NCBI GenBank assembly: GCA_965230265.1
Contig: OZ245999.1
Coordinates: 682,001 to 746,000 of the forward strand
Origin: JAJFKX01 sp965230265
GTDB lineage: Bacteria > Pseudomonadota > Gammaproteobacteria > Xanthomonadales > Wenzhouxiangellaceae
Length of the DNA: 64,000 nt
Reading direction: 5' to 3'
Shown here: in pieces, positions 53,346 to 62,404 of the stretch
Layout of the letters: each line of letters starts with the position of its first letter
How positions within the stretch are numbered: position 1 is the stretch's first letter
Translations under genes and position numbers: made by a program
The notes under the pieces: generated by a model
The model's input: the letters and a program-made list of their open reading frames with translations, nothing else
Told to the model about the DNA's origin: nothing
The model's database searches: none

Positions 53346-53738
53346 ATGCGTATAAAAGATACTTTATTATTTTCCTGTGTGATTGGCTTATTAACAGGAA
53401 TTACCGCACCAGTACATGCCAATTGCATGGATTTTTTTTCTTATAAACATCGTACTATTGATTATACAGAATCACAATATAGTGTAGAACCTGGCCGGAA
53501 TCGTGCATTTGGCTTCCAGATAACTAGTATAATTGATGAGTATCAATGTAAAAATATCTATGCTAAGTGGGAAAGTTGGAACTTAACCGGTAGAGCTTGT
53601 GGTGCTCATTTCAGTTTTTCTTCTATAAAACCAGGTGAAGGAAGAATTTTCGGGTCTGGGACGTGCGCTTGGGGTGTTTTTAGTGGGGCAATGCAATATG
53701 CCAATAGACCAATATATTATAGCGTCAATATTTATTAA
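53346..53738 (+). CDS. Orphan small secreted cysteine-containing protein
   Basis: A 130-residue protein with a clear signal peptide (MRIKDTLLFSCVIGLLTGI to about VHA). The mature part is about 105 residues with four cysteines (NCMD, YQCK, RACG, GTCAW), probably two disulfides, and is rich in Tyr, Phe and Ser. It ends PIYYSVNIY. No family is recognised. The DNA is clearly more AT-rich than its neighbours, with many AAT, TTA and ATA codons, suggesting recent acquisition. It has its own promoter and a good ribosome binding site, so it is probably a real gene. Confidence 0.65.
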   Translation: MRIKDTLLFSCVIGLLTGITAPVHANCMDFFSYKHRTIDYTESQYSVEPGRNRAFGFQITSIIDEYQCKNIYAKWESWNLTGRACGAHFSFSSIKPGEGRIFGSGTCAWGVFSGAMQYANRPIYYSVNIY

Positions 53739-53755
53739 TATAATAGGAACTCTGT

Positions 53756-55216
53756 TTATCGTAATAACCCCAAGCGATCTTTAGCCATAACGATGTGGCC
53801 GTCGATATCCCGCAAAGGTTCAGGTGGGCATTGTTTTTGTGTTGTAGCACTGACGATTAACATGATAAGGGTGCAAGCTGTTAAGCCAAGTAGGTCACCA
53901 GGCAACTCTGGCCAGAGATACCAGCAGATCAACCAGGTTGAAAAACCACCAACCATGGCTGCATATGCACCGTAGTGGTTGGATTTTTGCCACCAGATAC
54001 CAAGAATAAATGGTGCAGTGACGGCGGTTAGCAAAATGGTGTTGGCATTAATGATCAGGCTGTAGACGGTTTGCAGCTTTAACGCTACCAGCATTCCAAG
54101 CAAAGCCAGTACAGGTATAGCAAGGCGCAAAGCCCGTAGGCGGTGTCTATCAGTTTTCACCAATCCGGGTTTAACCCATGGCAATACATTGGTAACCAAC
54201 AGGGTGCTGGAGGCCAGTAAGGCGCTGTCAGTGCTGCTCATCACCGCGGCCAGCAACGCACCGACAAATACGGCCATTAATACGGGGTGCAAATGCTTTT
54301 GCGCTAACAATGGAATCACCTGCTCGGGGTCGGTTAAATTTGGCAAGGTAATGACTGCTACCAGGCCGAGCATGACCGGTATTAAACCGATTAACAGGTA
54401 ACCGATGCCTGCCAGATAAAAACTGTTTTGTGCCACACGTTCGTTTTTGGCACTGAATGCGCGCTGGATTAATGACTGTGAGGACACATCACCAATGGCA
54501 ATAATCAACCAGGCACGCAGGTAGTTCAACCAATTGCCGGGGGTGTGTTCATAAGGGATCAGGCTAAAGCTGTGTTCGGGTAGTTTAGCAGTGAGTGCTG
54601 ACCAGTCTGGTATGCTCAACCACACCAGTACACTCAAAATCAGTAATCCGATAATAATGACGCTGACTTGAATAAAGTCAGTCAATGCTACTGCCCACAT
54701 TCCGCCCAGCATGGTGTAAACCACCACGATAACGGAACCGGCAACAATGCCAATCGTCAGCGGTACACCCGTCAGGGTCTCAAGAATAATGCCAAAGGCG
54801 ACCAGCAGGCCGCTGACCCAACCCAGAGTGGATGACAATATCGCCAGTGTGGCTACCAGTCCGGCAAGTTGACCAAATTTCTGTTCAAAAAACTGGATGA
54901 CTGTGATCAGGCGCATGCGTCTGAAAATACGCACAAACAATAAGCCGACCACAAAAAAACACAAGGCTGCTCCAAATGGATCGGCAATCACTGCAAGAAA
55001 GCCACCTTGATAAGATGCTCCCGCAGCACCGAGAATTGTCCCACCACCGATCCAGGTAGCCATTAATGTAGCAGTGCTCAACCACAAAGGCAGGTTGCGG
55101 CCGGCAACTGTAAAGTGGTCACTGGTAGTGGTTTTGCGTGCAGCATAAATACCCACAATCAGCATACCCAGCAGATAGGCGCTGACACCAATAAGAATGA
55201 TGTGTTGATCAGACAT
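53756..55216 (-). CDS. Sodium:solute symporter (SSS family)
   Basis: A 486-residue membrane protein with about 13 hydrophobic helices. The N-terminal AGRNLPLWLSTATLMATWIGGGTILG is typical of the SSS family (PutP/PanF-like), as are the sodium-site segments GDVSSQSLIQRAFSAKNE and AAVMSSTDSALLASSTLLVTN. The substrate cannot be assigned. It is last in a minus-strand run that begins with an AraC regulator at 59021, 38 bases after the PaiB-like gene, so it may be co-transcribed. Confidence 0.92.
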   Translation of the reverse strand: MSDQHIILIGVSAYLLGMLIVGIYAARKTTTSDHFTVAGRNLPLWLSTATLMATWIGGGTILGAAGASYQGGFLAVIADPFGAALCFFVVGLLFVRIFRRMRLITVIQFFEQKFGQLAGLVATLAILSSTLGWVSGLLVAFGIILETLTGVPLTIGIVAGSVIVVVYTMLGGMWAVALTDFIQVSVIIIGLLILSVLVWLSIPDWSALTAKLPEHSFSLIPYEHTPGNWLNYLRAWLIIAIGDVSSQSLIQRAFSAKNERVAQNSFYLAGIGYLLIGLIPVMLGLVAVITLPNLTDPEQVIPLLAQKHLHPVLMAVFVGALLAAVMSSTDSALLASSTLLVTNVLPWVKPGLVKTDRHRLRALRLAIPVLALLGMLVALKLQTVYSLIINANTILLTAVTAPFILGIWWQKSNHYGAYAAMVGGFSTWLICWYLWPELPGDLLGLTACTLIMLIVSATTQKQCPPEPLRDIDGHIVMAKDRLGLLR

Positions 55217-55254
55217 GCAGCAAAGGGTATTAATTAAACCATCAAAATATTGAG

Positions 55255-55869
55255 TCAGCTTTGTGATTGGGTCAGTTGATTAATCAGTATCATTTCGCTA
55301 TCACTAGCCTGCGATAGAAGTTGCTGCTTTGCATTGATTCTGTCTTGCTGTATTTTATCTTGTGATAATTTAAAGCGGCCAACCAAATCCTCAATTTCAA
55401 TTTCAAAGCCCACAATATGATTCAGTAAACCAGGTATTCTTTTATCATCGGGTTGCAACACAAACGGTTGTTGACTGTTTTCTAATTGCTCTGCCATGTG
55501 AATTAATGAGTCGCGCACGGCATCGTCCGAAGATAAATGACGGGCAGTGCCTTTAACATGTGTGGTGATGTAATTCCAGGTTGGCAGTTGTCTAGAGGCG
55601 TAGACAGTCGGTGAGATATAGGCATCAGGCCCGTGAAATATTGCGGTGATTTTGTGATTGTTCAGATAGGTTGCCTGTGGGTTGTTTTTATCAATATGTC
55701 CTACCAGACTGCCTAATTTGCCTTTATCAAGATTTAGGATTAATGGGATATGTGTAACCAGTACATCGTCTTGTATAGGCGATATGATGGTTGCAAGCTT
55801 GCAGGCTTCAATCACTTTATAAGCATTGTGTCTGTCATGATCTAGATGATAGGGCGGTGGGTATGGCAT
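55255..55869 (-). CDS. PaiB-type FMN-binding split-barrel protein
   Basis: A 204-residue protein starting MPYPPPYHLDHDRHNAY, with THIPLILNLDKGKLGSLVGHIDKNNPQ, FHGPDAYISPTVYASRQLPTWNY and HVKGTARHL, matching the PaiB / FMN-binding negative transcriptional regulator family. Homologues in Bacillus repress sporulation and protease genes, but most act as flavin- or haem-binding proteins of unknown role. It begins six bases after the lipase stop, so the two are coupled. Confidence 0.9.
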   Translation of the reverse strand: MPYPPPYHLDHDRHNAYKVIEACKLATIISPIQDDVLVTHIPLILNLDKGKLGSLVGHIDKNNPQATYLNNHKITAIFHGPDAYISPTVYASRQLPTWNYITTHVKGTARHLSSDDAVRDSLIHMAEQLENSQQPFVLQPDDKRIPGLLNHIVGFEIEIEDLVGRFKLSQDKIQQDRINAKQQLLSQASDSEMILINQLTQSQS

Positions 55870-55875
55870 GGTAAT

Positions 55876-56730
55876 TTATGGTTTTTTAGAGTGGCTGTTT
55901 TCTGGTGCTTTTGGATTGGCCAGAGCATAACTGTACGAACCGGTTAGGCTGTGGTTGCCACCAATTGAACGATACTGTGCAGTAAAATCTACGGGTGTTC
56001 CGACGTGCTTATAGAGCAAATGAGAAGTCTCTATCGGTGAAGTGGACAGTGGAACACAGGGCACAATATCGCAGGTATTGACGATGCGGAAAGTAGTGAC
56101 GCCGTTGCCGTTGTATTGATTGGTGAAAGCAGGGCTGCCAACGCGGGGGCTGGCGAAATTGTAATGTTGTACATTTTTGCTGGACAGCGACTTAATTTTG
56201 TTAAGAACATCGGGTACAGCCAACGTCGACAACCCGCAGCCCAAGCTGTGACCGGTAATATACAATTTGCGAATGCTTTTGAAGTTGGGCTCGGCCAGTA
56301 TGTTGAATATATCTTTGCGCATGGATTTATACAGCTCATAAAACCCTTCATGCACATTGCCATAACCGGAGACTATAGCAAAACGTCGTTGCGATACTTC
56401 AATATCGTTCAGCCAGTCGATATTTGACTCAGTGCCGCGAAACACCAAATAGCCATTGTTGTTTTTGTCTTTGGCAACAAAACCGAAAGGCTCGGATTTG
56501 TTGAATATCTTAAGCAGTTTGTAAGAGCTCCAAATACATTTGGAAAAGATAAAAGATGTGTTTGAGGGAGGTTTCCACTGGAAATGTTTTTCGCTGCGTG
56601 GTTTACCCTGTTTTATCCATTGATTGTAGATACCGTAGGCGTAATTGGTCAGTGTGGCGGTGGTTTTGGCAGTTTCCAGATCGAAACCAGGCGGGAAATA
56701 CATTGGCAGACTGTTAACAGGTTTCATCAT
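55876..56730 (-). CDS. Class 3 lipase-like alpha/beta hydrolase
   Basis: A 284-residue protein of the lipase class 3 family. It has LVFRGTESNIDWLNDI with the oxyanion-region Gly-Thr, the nucleophile elbow GHSLG with Ser162, and likely partners Asp221 (NTCDIVPCVP) and His260 (GGNHSLTGSY). No signal peptide is seen, so it may be cytoplasmic or use another export path. The ATG at 56730 (a second at 56727) is preceded by GAGGG. It lies between the glutamine amidotransferase (48 bases) and PaiB (6 bases) genes. Confidence 0.9.
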   Translation of the reverse strand: MMKPVNSLPMYFPPGFDLETAKTTATLTNYAYGIYNQWIKQGKPRSEKHFQWKPPSNTSFIFSKCIWSSYKLLKIFNKSEPFGFVAKDKNNNGYLVFRGTESNIDWLNDIEVSQRRFAIVSGYGNVHEGFYELYKSMRKDIFNILAEPNFKSIRKLYITGHSLGCGLSTLAVPDVLNKIKSLSSKNVQHYNFASPRVGSPAFTNQYNGNGVTTFRIVNTCDIVPCVPLSTSPIETSHLLYKHVGTPVDFTAQYRSIGGNHSLTGSYSYALANPKAPENSHSKKP

Positions 56731-56778
56731 CAGGCCCTCGGTTTGATTATTGTTATTTCTGCTGCAGTATAAACTGCT

Positions 56779-57519
56779 TCAATAGTTGCCCCGGTATCGA
56801 TCCACAAAACGCCTAAGCACTAGATGGGAGTAGGGGGTTTGCTCTTGTTTAAGTGCGGTGACTAGATCATCAACGGTTTCAGGTGGAAAGTAACCGTTTT
56901 CGCGATAGGTGTTGACCCTGAGAATAAATTCTTCGCTATCGCTTTCGGGGTGGAATTGGGTCGCATAGACATTTTTTCCCAAGCGAAACATTTGCACCGG
57001 ACAGCTTATTGATTTCGCCAATAAAACAGCAGTTGGTGGCGTATCATCGCAGGCTTCTTTATGGCCTGCCAGGGCCCTGAATGTTGATGGAAAACCTTCT
57101 AGTAAAGGGTCTTGATGACCTGCTTCTGTCAAAGTGATATCCACACCGCCAACAGGCTCTCCATAGGTTTTGGAAATGGTAGCACCACAATAAGAGCCCA
57201 ATAAACCATTGCCACTACAAGCACCCAGAAAAGGAAAGTCCTGATCAATGATTTGATCGAACAAATGCACAAAACCCAGTTCGATTTTTTGCTGGATATG
57301 GCTTTTCAGTTCTGCCGGTGTGCTGATATCAAACGGGCTACCGCCAACGATAATGGCAGAAAAATCGTTTAAATCTATAGCGGGTAAACCGCTGTGCTCG
57401 ATGCGCTCACGGACCACTTCATCTTTTTGTAAACCCCCGTATCTCAGAATGGCTGCAAATTCGCTGTCCGCAGCATTATCTTCCGGGCGAAGTTGCATGA
57501 TGAGCAGTGGTTTAGGCAT
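56779..57519 (-). CDS. Class I glutamine amidotransferase-like protein
   Basis: A 246-residue GATase1 protein with the oxyanion strand IIVGGSPFDIS, the nucleophile elbow LGACSGNGLLG (Cys101), and the catalytic pair His190 and Glu192 (TQFHPES). The residue usually Gln in GxCxGxQ is Gly here (C-S-G-N-G). A C-terminal extension includes YRENGYFPPETVDDLV. It resembles GMP-synthase-like amidotransferases of unknown acceptor, some of which hydrolyse gamma-glutamyl compounds. It lies in the minus-strand run with the AraC, GyrI-like and lipase genes. Confidence 0.88.
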   Translation of the reverse strand: MPKPLLIMQLRPEDNAADSEFAAILRYGGLQKDEVVRERIEHSGLPAIDLNDFSAIIVGGSPFDISTPAELKSHIQQKIELGFVHLFDQIIDQDFPFLGACSGNGLLGSYCGATISKTYGEPVGGVDITLTEAGHQDPLLEGFPSTFRALAGHKEACDDTPPTAVLLAKSISCPVQMFRLGKNVYATQFHPESDSEEFILRVNTYRENGYFPPETVDDLVTALKQEQTPYSHLVLRRFVDRYRGNY

Positions 57520-57613
57520 GGTTGGCTCGAGTCGATGGTTGACCCGAGCAGTTTACTAAGGATGACGCTATGATTCACGGCTTTTGTAAGCCCTTGTGAT
57601 CCACCGGCCAATA

Positions 57614-58126
57614 TCATTGTTTAATGGGTATCAATACCAGGGTTTCCAGCTCGGCTGCAGGCACTTCGCCGGGGTCTGTGATATAGCTTTCAAAAGCGTT
57701 ATCGGCCAGATTGATTTGATTATCAATAGCCCATTGCGCCACTTTCTTATAGGTTTCACCCACTTTGTGGTTGGGGCCGCGATGGATGGTTTTTACACAC
57801 CGACCCAGCGACAGTTTGCTGGCGATCATGTCATCTGATCCGGATGGCATGGAGGCGGCAGGAAATCCGATTGTCATCGCTTGTTTGTGGGTGAGCATCT
57901 GCCAGATCAAAGCGAAAAAACCATCATTGCGTATTGCATCCCAATCAAGCTTGAGATAGCGGGCGTAGGGTGCGCCGGCCAGTTCGATATTATTCGCTTG
58001 CAGATGTTGCTTGATACGCGGAAAGTGATGACCCAAGACTTTGGGTATTTTCATCATGGATGTTTCAGTACTGACCTCAAGTACAAATTGATCTTCTTGT
58101 TCTTGAATACTGATGTCGGATGTCAT
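57614..58126 (-). CDS. GyrI-like effector-binding domain protein
   Basis: A 170-residue stand-alone protein with the pattern of GyrI-like/BmrR effector-binding domains: an early beta-alpha unit, IELAGAPYARYLKLDWD, PAASMPSGSDDMIASKLSLGRCVKTIHRGP, and YKKVAQWAIDNQINLADNAFESYITDP followed by ETLVLIPIK. It has no DNA-binding domain. It begins 34 bases after the AraC regulator stop, with a strong AAGGAG ribosome binding site, and that regulator carries the same type of domain. It probably binds or sequesters a hydrophobic cation-like ligand. Confidence 0.85.
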   Translation of the reverse strand: MTSDISIQEQEDQFVLEVSTETSMMKIPKVLGHHFPRIKQHLQANNIELAGAPYARYLKLDWDAIRNDGFFALIWQMLTHKQAMTIGFPAASMPSGSDDMIASKLSLGRCVKTIHRGPNHKVGETYKKVAQWAIDNQINLADNAFESYITDPGEVPAAELETLVLIPIKQ

Positions 58127-58160
58127 GGTTAAACTCCTTAAACGTCATTAATGCTAAGTA

Positions 58161-59021
58161 TTATGTGATAGAAACTCGTTCCAATGGTAAATAAATATCC
58201 GTGGTGCTGATCGTTCGCAGACTATCAACACTGGTATCGCGGTATATTTCTATTGCCGGCAGGCCAATGATTTTATAGCCTGGTTGTGAAGCTGCGCGGG
58301 TAAAAATTTCTGGATAGGCAGTGGGTAAAGTGGCATAAGCCCCGATATGTGTGGTCACAGCACAGCATAGTGATGGCAATGAACCAATACGAATATTGTC
58401 TTGGCCGCTCGCACCTGGCGGTACGGTAATACAGGCATCGAACCTTAATTGATCAGCCGCAGTAATAGCGGGTGAATCATGGCCGATCCCGATTAGCATA
58501 TGCTGGTGCGGGAAACCCTGCTTATCTGCCCATTGGCTCAAGACATCCCACAAATGTGTGTTGACGGTTTCATAAGCACCGTCATTGCGCAGATAAGCAA
58601 TCGGCAGTGGTTGCAGTTGAACAATACGCGTGCTGGATAACCGATAATTTTTTGTTGTGTTGGCATCCGTTATATCCGCTCGCCTGGCGTTGACGATCAG
58701 ACGCTGCTGCTGTCGGTACTCACTGGGCGCTACGCCAAATTGACGTCGGAATGCTCGGGTTAACGTTTCGTGGTTGTTGTAACCACAGTCCAGAGCGATA
58801 TTGACGATAGGGTCATCATGCAGCAACAGACGAAATGCCGCTTTTTCCAAACGCAATCTTTGCACATAAACCGCCGGGGTTTCTCCTGTTGTCATGGCAA
58901 ACAGGCGATGAAAATGATGAGGCGACAATTCTGCAACCGATGCCAACCTTTCCAGTGGCAATGGTTCATCGATATGTGCCTGTGCATAGATGGCGGCGTC
59001 ATGGAGTTTGGCCGGATTCAT
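58161..59021 (-). CDS. AraC-family regulator with GyrI-like domain
   Basis: A 286-residue protein with an N-terminal double HTH of AraC type (RLASVAELSPHHFHRLFAM, VNIALDCGYNNHETLTRAFRRQFGVAPSEYR) and a C-terminal GyrI-like effector-binding domain (about 125-286). This is the SoxS/Rob-like architecture often controlling drug or solvent responses. It is the first gene of a six-gene minus-strand run and divergent from the M28 peptidase gene. The intergenic region contains inverted repeats that could be its site. Confidence 0.92.
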   Translation of the reverse strand: MNPAKLHDAAIYAQAHIDEPLPLERLASVAELSPHHFHRLFAMTTGETPAVYVQRLRLEKAAFRLLLHDDPIVNIALDCGYNNHETLTRAFRRQFGVAPSEYRQQQRLIVNARRADITDANTTKNYRLSSTRIVQLQPLPIAYLRNDGAYETVNTHLWDVLSQWADKQGFPHQHMLIGIGHDSPAITAADQLRFDACITVPPGASGQDNIRIGSLPSLCCAVTTHIGAYATLPTAYPEIFTRAASQPGYKIIGLPAIEIYRDTSVDSLRTISTTDIYLPLERVSIT

Positions 59022-59116
59022 GGATTGTTTCTAATGTTTAATTGGTTTAGCCATGGTGTAGTTGTAACAGACCTTTGATGATTGTTCTTGACGATTCTTG
59101 CGCAGCCAAGGTTAAC

Positions 59117-59174
59117 ACCTGACTAATCATTTGCTAATGCGCATCAAAAAGTGATTATCGACCTTCAGTCAGGT
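59117..59174. promoter_or_regulatory. Inverted repeats between the AraC and M28 genes
   Basis: ACCTGACT (59117-59124) and AGTCAGGT (59167-59174) form an 8-base inverted repeat 42 bases apart. A second, inner pair (TAATCATTT and AAAGTGATTA) overlaps it. The right arm ends 16 bases before the M28 -10 element at 59191, so it covers the -35 zone. This fits an operator or DNA loop, with no proof of the bound protein. Confidence 0.4.
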
Positions 59175-59190
59175 CAAAAGGGCTTGCTTT

Positions 59191-59196
59191 TATAAT
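59191..59196 (+). promoter_or_regulatory. Putative -10 of the M28 peptidase gene
   Basis: A perfect TATAAT with no recognisable -35, which suits an activated or repressed promoter. The start would be near 59203. Confidence 0.4.
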
Positions 59197-59283
59197 TTGA
59201 ATTTAACAGATGCCTGTTAAAGTCCGTGATCAGAACCAGCGAATACCGGTTTTATATTGAATCTACTTCTGAGTTTATTAATC

Positions 59284-60993
59284 GTGCCTAAAATCTTATT
59301 GAGTCTGTTCCCAGTCGTTTGCCTGACCATCAGTTTAACCGGCTGTAATGTTCAAGGCAGATCTTCTGTATCTGATCCGAATGATCATCAAATATCAGCA
59401 CTTGAAGCAGCATCGAGTGCCCATGCTATTAAGGCACATATGCGCTTTTTGGCCGATGATTTACTGGAAGGGCGTGATGCAGGCAGTCGCGGTGAGGCGC
59501 TAGCTGCGCTTTATATTGCCTCTGAATTTAGACAATTGGGTTTGCAGCCGATGGGGGTACAGCCGTCATTTATTCAACCGGTTCCATTGCGAACAGCCAT
59601 GCTTGATCTGGATTCAGTCAGGTTTGTTATCGAGGATGAAACAGACAGCATGGTATTTGCCAACGGTGAAGATATTGCTGTTTTCGGCAGTCTGAACCAC
59701 ACCCATATTGCGGCGACTGCAGAGCTGGTTTTTGCCGGTCATGGAATCACAGCGCCTGAGCTGGGTTTGTCCGATTATGAAGGTCTGGATGTCGCTGGTA
59801 AGGTCGTTGTCGTGCTTGGTGGGCCGCCGGCATTTTTACCTGCTGCTGAGGCCGCACATTTTGGTTCGACGGCACAAAAACAGAAAATGGCTGCCGCCGA
59901 AGGTGCAATAGGGCTGATCAGATTGTGGACGCCAGCCAATGAAGCTCAAGTATCGTTTGGTCTTTTGAAAAGATTTCTTACACGCCCTGCTATGACCTGG
60001 CTAGGTCCTGGTGGCCAAGTAAAAGATACAGCATCGAAGATCACTATACGTGCCACTGTACGTGATAAAGCGGCAGAGCATTTGTTCGATGGCGCGGCAT
60101 TGAGTGCTGCTGACGTGATTCAACAGGGAAGCAATGGCCCTGTTGCCGGTTTTGCGCTGACCAAATCGGTCTCATTGAGTTTAACAACACGTCATAACCA
60201 TGATGTTGCGTCAGCCAATGTTGCAGGTTTTTTACCTGGTAACAGTCCCCGGCTGCAGGATGAAATTGTTGTCGTCACCGCTCATTATGATCATGTGGGT
60301 TTATGTGGTGCAGTGGATGTACAAGACCGTATATGTAACGGGGCCCTGGATAATTCGCTGGGTACTGCGGCGATGATGGACGTAGCACGGCGGTTTTCGC
60401 GTTCAAAAACAAAACCCAAACGTTCGATATTATTCCTGGCAGTTGGTGCCGAAGAAAAAGGCTTACTGGGTTCAGATTATTTTGTGAATTTTCCAACGCA
60501 TGGGGAAGGCAAAATTGTTGCCAATATAAACATGGATGGCGGGATGCCGTTTTATGAGTTCAGTGATGTGATTGCCTTTGGGGCAGAACAGTCGGAGTTG
60601 GGAGAAATACTGGCTTTGGCCATTGAGCCGATGAATTTAACGGTAACACCTGACCCTTTTCCAGCGCTCAGTATTTTTACAAGATCAGACCAGTATTCTT
60701 TTGTTTTAAAGGGCGTGCCGTCGGTTTTTCTATACCATGGTTTTAACAATATACAGGGACAAAACGTTGGGCGTGCATGGTGGGATGAAATGCTTGCCAC
60801 CCACTACCATCAGCCTAGTGATGATCTTTCATTACCTATTCGTTATGACGTGGCAGCGAAATATTCAGAGGTGTTTTATCGTTTGACGGCTGCAGTTGCA
60901 GATGCAAATCAGACCCCAAAATGGTATGAGGATAGCTTCTTTGGCCAGCATTTTGCACCCAATAGGTCCAAAGCGATTCGACACCAAGATTGA
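59284..60993 (+). CDS. M28 family lipoprotein peptidase with PA-type insert
   Basis: A zinc peptidase of about 569 residues. The lipobox LTGC puts the lipidated Cys near residue 21 from the GTG at 59284; a TTG at 59257 would lengthen the signal by nine residues. A PA-like domain (GHGITAPELGLSDYEGLDVAGKVVVVLGG) precedes the catalytic domain, where the metal ligands are visible as VTAHYDHVG (His, Asp), NGALDNSLG (Asp), GAEEKGLLGS (Glu-Glu), NINMDGG (Asp) and a late His in THYHQPSDD. It is likely an outer-membrane-anchored aminopeptidase. Confidence 0.9.
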   Translation: MPKILLSLFPVVCLTISLTGCNVQGRSSVSDPNDHQISALEAASSAHAIKAHMRFLADDLLEGRDAGSRGEALAALYIASEFRQLGLQPMGVQPSFIQPVPLRTAMLDLDSVRFVIEDETDSMVFANGEDIAVFGSLNHTHIAATAELVFAGHGITAPELGLSDYEGLDVAGKVVVVLGGPPAFLPAAEAAHFGSTAQKQKMAAAEGAIGLIRLWTPANEAQVSFGLLKRFLTRPAMTWLGPGGQVKDTASKITIRATVRDKAAEHLFDGAALSAADVIQQGSNGPVAGFALTKSVSLSLTTRHNHDVASANVAGFLPGNSPRLQDEIVVVTAHYDHVGLCGAVDVQDRICNGALDNSLGTAAMMDVARRFSRSKTKPKRSILFLAVGAEEKGLLGSDYFVNFPTHGEGKIVANINMDGGMPFYEFSDVIAFGAEQSELGEILALAIEPMNLTVTPDPFPALSIFTRSDQYSFVLKGVPSVFLYHGFNNIQGQNVGRAWWDEMLATHYHQPSDDLSLPIRYDVAAKYSEVFYRLTAAVADANQTPKWYEDSFFGQHFAPNRSKAIRHQD

Positions 60994-61062
60994 TTTGCGG
61001 TTTGTTTGAGTGCAGCCAATAACAGCACTGTCAGCGTATGCCATAGCACCTATAATGCAGCA

Positions 61063-62388
61063 ATGCTTGCTGCTCACCCTCATCGCGATGTTTGGCGGAT
61101 TGCCGGGCCTGCTTTAATTGCCAATTCTAGCGGGCCAATGGTGGCAATAGTCGATACCTGGGCTATCGGTCACTTGCCTGATCCGGTGCTGCTGGGTGCG
61201 ATTGCGCTGGCCGGGTTTGTGTTTTCTTATATTTATTGGGCATTCGGATTTTTGCGGATGAGCACCACCGGTTTGGTGGCCCAGGCATATGGTGGTGATG
61301 ATCACACCCGTATTGATTTGATAATACTTCGAAGTTTGTTACTGGGCCTGTTTATAGGTCTGGCAATTTTGATATTGCAGATACCGGTGATCAAACTCGC
61401 TTTTGCGGTGTTTGCGCCTGGCACAAAGCTGGCAGGGCATGTGCAGCAATACATTGATATCCGTATTTGGGCGGTGCCGGTGGTTTTGATGCGGGTGGCA
61501 ATTGTCGGGTTTTTGATTGGTACTCAACGTGCGCGGACAGCGTTGGTGCTGGAGCTGATCTTGAATGTGACCAATGCCGGTTTGAATCTGTTGTTTGTGG
61601 TGGTGCTGGGCTGGGAAGTAGCTGGGGTGGCGACTGGCAGTTTAATTGCCGAGTATTTGGCAGGCTTGGCAGCGATAGCCCTATTATTCAGCTTACGTGG
61701 TCAGTCTTTATTGCGACATTTATCGGATGCGCGTTTCTGGGTGTTGAATGCATTCAAGCGCTTACTGGTTGTTAATGCCTACTTATTTATCCGCACATTA
61801 TTTTTGCTGGGCGCTTTTGCGCTGGTTTATCGCACCAGCACACAACTGGGTGAGATAACGCTGGCTGCCAATTATGTACTGTTAACTTTTACGACATTGA
61901 TTGCGCTTGGTCTGGATGCAGTAGCCTATGCTGCAGAAGCGCATGTGGGGGATGCCGTTGGTAAACAAAGCAGTAAGCGGCTACAGCAGTTCGTAAGGGT
62001 GACATTCTTTTGGGCGTTATTGATGAGTGTGGGTTATGCGCTGGTGTTCGGTTTTTGGGGCAACAGTATTATTGCGATGCTGACAGATCAAATACCAGTA
62101 CGCACGGAAGCAGCTGAACAGTTATTGTTGTTTGCACTACTGCCGGTGATTGCAGTATGGAGTTATCAGTGGGACGGTATCTTCATTGGTGCGACCCGTT
62201 CTGCCGATATGATGTGGACTATGATTATTGCCTTTGTGGTTTTTGTTGTTTTGCTGTATTGGTTGACCGCAGATTATGGGAACCGGGGATTGTGGATGGC
62301 CTTTTTGGTGTTTTTTGCAATGCGTGGAATTGGTTTGGGCATGCGTTACCCCGCTTTATTCAATAGCATAAATGGTGACACTGACTAA
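61063..62388 (+). CDS. MATE family efflux transporter (DinF-like)
   Basis: A multidrug/organic-compound antiporter of the DinF branch with about 12 hydrophobic helices, starting MLAAHPHRDVWRIAGPALI at an ATG (61063; 441 residues). A TTG at 61006 would add 19 residues that look non-coding. Typical MATE segments include DTWAIGHLPDPVLLGAIALA, TTGLVAQAYGGDD and GAFALVYRTSTQLGE. The gene ends 16 bases from the convergent DUF4760 gene. The substrate is unknown. Confidence 0.92.
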   Translation: MLAAHPHRDVWRIAGPALIANSSGPMVAIVDTWAIGHLPDPVLLGAIALAGFVFSYIYWAFGFLRMSTTGLVAQAYGGDDHTRIDLIILRSLLLGLFIGLAILILQIPVIKLAFAVFAPGTKLAGHVQQYIDIRIWAVPVVLMRVAIVGFLIGTQRARTALVLELILNVTNAGLNLLFVVVLGWEVAGVATGSLIAEYLAGLAAIALLFSLRGQSLLRHLSDARFWVLNAFKRLLVVNAYLFIRTLFLLGAFALVYRTSTQLGEITLAANYVLLTFTTLIALGLDAVAYAAEAHVGDAVGKQSSKRLQQFVRVTFFWALLMSVGYALVFGFWGNSIIAMLTDQIPVRTEAAEQLLLFALLPVIAVWSYQWDGIFIGATRSADMMWTMIIAFVVFVVLLYWLTADYGNRGLWMAFLVFFAMRGIGLGMRYPALFNSINGDTD

Positions 62389-62404
62389 TGCGTGACTGCT
62401 TGTG

